From Flavobacteriia bacterium (GTDB lineage: Bacteria; Bacteroidota; Bacteroidia; Flavobacteriales; Flavobacteriaceae): a stretch of DNA of 6,562 bases. This document shows, in pieces, positions 4,525 through 6,562 of the stretch. The notes beneath the pieces are model-generated. The model did not search any database. It was not told where the DNA came from and worked only from the letters and a program-made list of their open reading frames with translations. Made by a program: the position numbers and the translations under genes. The DNA lies in the NCBI GenBank assembly GCA_011330545.1, contig DRQI01000402.1:1-6562 (forward strand), read 5' to 3'. Numbering within the stretch: position 1 is the first letter of the stretch; every line of letters starts with the position of its first letter.

Positions 4525-5382
4525 ATGAATACCAATCAATACAAAGTTTCTAAATCAGTACATTTAAGTGCCATTGCTACCAAAGAAGTAATTGGTGATG
4601 CCAAAAAACAACTAAAAAAAACGCGTAAACAAATTAGTAAATTACAAGATACTATGTATGCCCATGGCAAATACAGTATGTTGGTGTGTTTACAAGGAAT
4701 GGATACTTCGGGCAAAGACAGTTTAATACGCGAAGTCTTTAAAGATGTCAATGCGCGGGGAGTAGTTGTGCACAGTTTTAAAGTGCCTACCGAAAGAGAG
4801 CTGAAACACGATTTTCTGTGGAGGCATTATATAGCCTTGCCCGAAAGAGGCAAAATAGGCGTTTTTAACCGTACACATTATGAAAATGTATTGGTAACAC
4901 GCGTACATCCCGAATATATTTTAGGAGAGCGTATACCGGCAGTAAAAAGCATAAAGGATTTAGACGCTGCTTTTTATCAGAAACGAATGAAACACATCAA
5001 TAATTTTGAGCAGCATATTGCCGAAAACGGAATGATAATACTAAAATTCTTTTTGCATCTCTCTAAAGAGGAGCAAAAAAACAGGCTGTTGAGAAGGATT
5101 CGGTTACAACAAAAGAATTGGAAGTTTTCGGCCGGCGACTTGAAAGAGCGAAAATTATGGAATCAATACCAAGAATGTTATGAAGACCTGTTAAACCGAA
5201 CATCAACAGAAAAAGCCCCTTGGTATATCATTCCGGCAGATGATAAGCCTACGGCGCGGTTGTTAGTAGCTACTACCATTTTACAAACCTTACAACAATA
5301 TAAAGACATACAAGAACCCGAATTGGATGATAAAACAAAAGCCCGCTTAGAAGAATTTAAAAATCAATTAGAAAATGATTGA
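4525..5382 (+). CDS. ppk2: Polyphosphate kinase 2 family protein, class III-like (polyphosphate:nucleotide phosphotransferase)
   Basis: This 285-residue cytosolic, single-domain PPK2 enzyme transfers phosphate between inorganic polyphosphate and nucleotides. Walker A is GMDTSGKDS (58-66), with Asp60 and Lys64. Walker B is GVFNRTHYENVLVTRVHP (112-129), and the lid-type region is KHINNFEQHIAENG through LSKEEQKNRLLRRI. Further family blocks are HSFKVPTERELKHDFLWRHY (83-102) and APWYIIPADDKPTARL near the end. The HYENVLVTRVHP form of Walker B resembles class III enzymes, which can phosphorylate both AMP and ADP from polyphosphate, rather than class I (typically SWYNRAGVE). That class assignment is from motif memory. 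The N-terminus has a basic, helical stretch (about 20-45). No ppk1 or ppx gene is visible. It may be co-transcribed with the peptidase gene 101 bp downstream, because no terminator is seen between them. Confidence 0.93.
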   Translation: MNTNQYKVSKSVHLSAIATKEVIGDAKKQLKKTRKQISKLQDTMYAHGKYSMLVCLQGMDTSGKDSLIREVFKDVNARGVVVHSFKVPTERELKHDFLWRHYIALPERGKIGVFNRTHYENVLVTRVHPEYILGERIPAVKSIKDLDAAFYQKRMKHINNFEQHIAENGMIILKFFLHLSKEEQKNRLLRRIRLQQKNWKFSAGDLKERKLWNQYQECYEDLLNRTSTEKAPWYIIPADDKPTARLLVATTILQTLQQYKDIQEPELDDKTKARLEEFKNQLEND

Positions 5383-5483
5383 CCGCGCTAAATTCTACAA
5401 AAGAAAGGCATTAGTAACGTATAAAGTTTAACAAAAAATATCTCTTGAAAGAATCTCTGAAGATGAGGTTTTGAGAACAGCAT

Positions 5484-6562
5484 ATGAAAACAACCCTAAC
5501 AATAATAACACTCTTTATGAGTGTTTTAATAGGAGCACAGCAATCGGAGTATAAACAAGACTCTATCCAACTGAGAACAATTTATACAGCATCGCTCACT
5601 AATGGCAATAGTTACCAATGGCTAGATCAACTAACGAATAGAGTCGGAGCCCGGCTAGCAGGCTCAGAAGGCGATAAAAAAGCTGTAGCTTGGGCTAAAA
5701 CCGAACTTGAAAAAATAGGGCTAGACAGTGTTTGGTTACAGCCTGTTACCGTTCCGCATTGGGTTCGTGGCGAAAAAGAAACAGCACATATAGAAACAAA
5801 TTACGGCAAATTTCCTGTAGCTATTTGTGCTTTGGGAGGCTCTATAGCAACACCTGATGAAGGAATATTAGCCGAAGTGATAGAAGTACAAAGCGTCAAA
5901 GAAGTAGAAGCCTTAGGCGATAAAGTAAAAGGTAAAATAGTATTTTACAATAGGCCGATGCCTGCCGATAAAATTGAAACCATGCAAGCCTATGGAGCTA
6001 CTGTGGGGCAACGGTATAACGGAGCGAGAGTTGCCGGTAAATATGGAGCCGTAGCGGCTATTGTACGCTCTATGAACCTAAAATTAGACAATTATCCGCA
6101 TACGGGAGTGATGAGCTACGGCGATACTCCTGAAAATCAAAAAATTCCCACAGCCGCCATCAGTACCAATGGCGCCGAATTATTGAGCAAACTATTAAAA
6201 GACGAGAAATTTAAGGTAAAGTTATATTTCAAACAAAACTGTCAAAACTTACCCGATGCACAGTCGTTTAATGTCATTGGCGAAATTAAAGGAAGTGTGT
6301 ATCCCGATGAAATTATCGTTGTAGGCGGACATCTGGATGCATGGGATTTAGGCGATGGAGCCCATGACGACGGTGCCGGAATTGTACAGTCTATGGAAGT
6401 CGTACGGTTGTTTAGAAAACTAAAAATTCAACCCAAAAGAACCCTTAGGGTGGTGCTTTTTGCCAATGAAGAAAATGGCTCGAGAGGAGGTAAAACCTAT
6501 GCCGCCGCTGTAAAAACTAATGGCGAAAACCTTATTGTAGCATTAGAATCTGATGCCGGTGG
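5484..6562 (+). CDS. Secreted M28-family zinc metallopeptidase with PA domain (3' end outside window)
   Basis: The frame is open from an ATG at 5484 to the window edge, 359 codons, so the gene is incomplete on the right. It starts with a cleavable signal peptide, MKTTLTIITLFMSVLIGAQQ, without a lipobox Cys. An in-frame TGA at 5472-5474 fixes this ATG as the first possible start. NRVGARLAGSEGDKKAVAWAK is the M28 N-terminal signature. A protease-associated (PA) insert spans about 110-255, with KGKIVFYNRPM and ARVAGKYGAVAAIVRSM. The zinc site follows: GGHLDAWD (H283, D285), AHDDGAG (D295/D296), NEENGS (E329/E330) and ESDAGG (D357). This order is that of aminopeptidases related to human carboxypeptidase Q (PGCP). 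It probably releases N-terminal residues from dipeptides or oligopeptides outside the inner membrane. The exact substrate and the C-terminus, including any sorting domain, cannot be seen. Confidence 0.95.
   Translation, partial: MKTTLTIITLFMSVLIGAQQSEYKQDSIQLRTIYTASLTNGNSYQWLDQLTNRVGARLAGSEGDKKAVAWAKTELEKIGLDSVWLQPVTVPHWVRGEKETAHIETNYGKFPVAICALGGSIATPDEGILAEVIEVQSVKEVEALGDKVKGKIVFYNRPMPADKIETMQAYGATVGQRYNGARVAGKYGAVAAIVRSMNLKLDNYPHTGVMSYGDTPENQKIPTAAISTNGAELLSKLLKDEKFKVKLYFKQNCQNLPDAQSFNVIGEIKGSVYPDEIIVVGGHLDAWDLGDGAHDDGAGIVQSMEVVRLFRKLKIQPKRTLRVVLFANEENGSRGGKTYAAAVKTNGENLIVALESDAG

Noticed and set aside
5375..5431. 18-residue ORF overlapping the ppk2 stop
   Set aside because: It is too short, has no recognisable feature and no start signal. 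An AT-rich spacer yields such frames by chance.
1..6562. A defence, toxin-antitoxin, secretion or biosynthetic gene system
   Set aside because: All genes except the DUF6952-like protein belong to recognisable housekeeping or stress families, and I see no effector, nuclease or mobile-enzyme motif.

Overview
The window looks like chromosome of a marine-type or free-living member of the Bacteroidota, most likely a Flavobacteriaceae relative. The evidence is low GC content, A-rich start regions without Shine-Dalgarno sequences, a GldI-type gliding-motility lipoprotein, a TAnnTTTG-like promoter box, and lipoproteins with a short signal ending in Ser-Cys. Most genes are ordinary housekeeping or stress genes. 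I see no phage, plasmid, transposase, CRISPR, tRNA or rRNA.

Layout from left to right. (1) Positions 1-1715, plus strand, form a tightly packed operon: the last residues of an upstream gene (possibly a DHH-family phosphoesterase), then gldI (FKBP-type lipoprotein), then a cyclophilin-FKBP fusion lipoprotein. The genes overlap by 11 and 4 bases. The two lipoproteins probably act as envelope folding factors. (2) A bidirectional terminator near 1735-1776 separates this operon from a convergent cold-shock protein gene (1822-2013, minus strand). (3) The gene-free stretch 2014-2395 holds candidate promoter and operator motifs and a striking 162-bp palindrome (2193-2354) with perfect 20-bp ends. The palindrome sits just downstream of a promoter-like box and 41 bp before a peroxiredoxin gene. 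(4) Positions 2396-3601, plus strand, hold a redox cassette: a typical 2-Cys peroxiredoxin, a WCGNC thioredoxin, and a small acidic DUF6952-like protein overlapping the thioredoxin gene by 20 bases. A strong intrinsic terminator closes it at 3622-3659. (5) An NAD(P)H-dependent FMN reductase / flavodoxin-fold gene (3887-4393, minus strand) follows, with a coding-looking stretch in another frame just past its stop. (6) A divergent 131-bp intergenic region with nested inverted repeats separates it from a class III-like PPK2 polyphosphate kinase (4525-5382, plus strand). (7) A secreted M28-family metallopeptidase starts at 5484 and runs off the right edge.

The genes suggest envelope protein folding on the left and peroxide/redox stress in the middle. 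In the redox cassette, the peroxiredoxin reduces peroxides and the adjacent thioredoxin is its plausible electron donor. The most unusual features are non-coding: the palindrome at the peroxiredoxin promoter and the symmetric repeats between the FMN reductase and PPK2 genes. The best candidate for something under-described in the coding part is the overlapping DUF6952-like gene in the redox cassette. I found no evidence for a new defence system or secondary-metabolism system.
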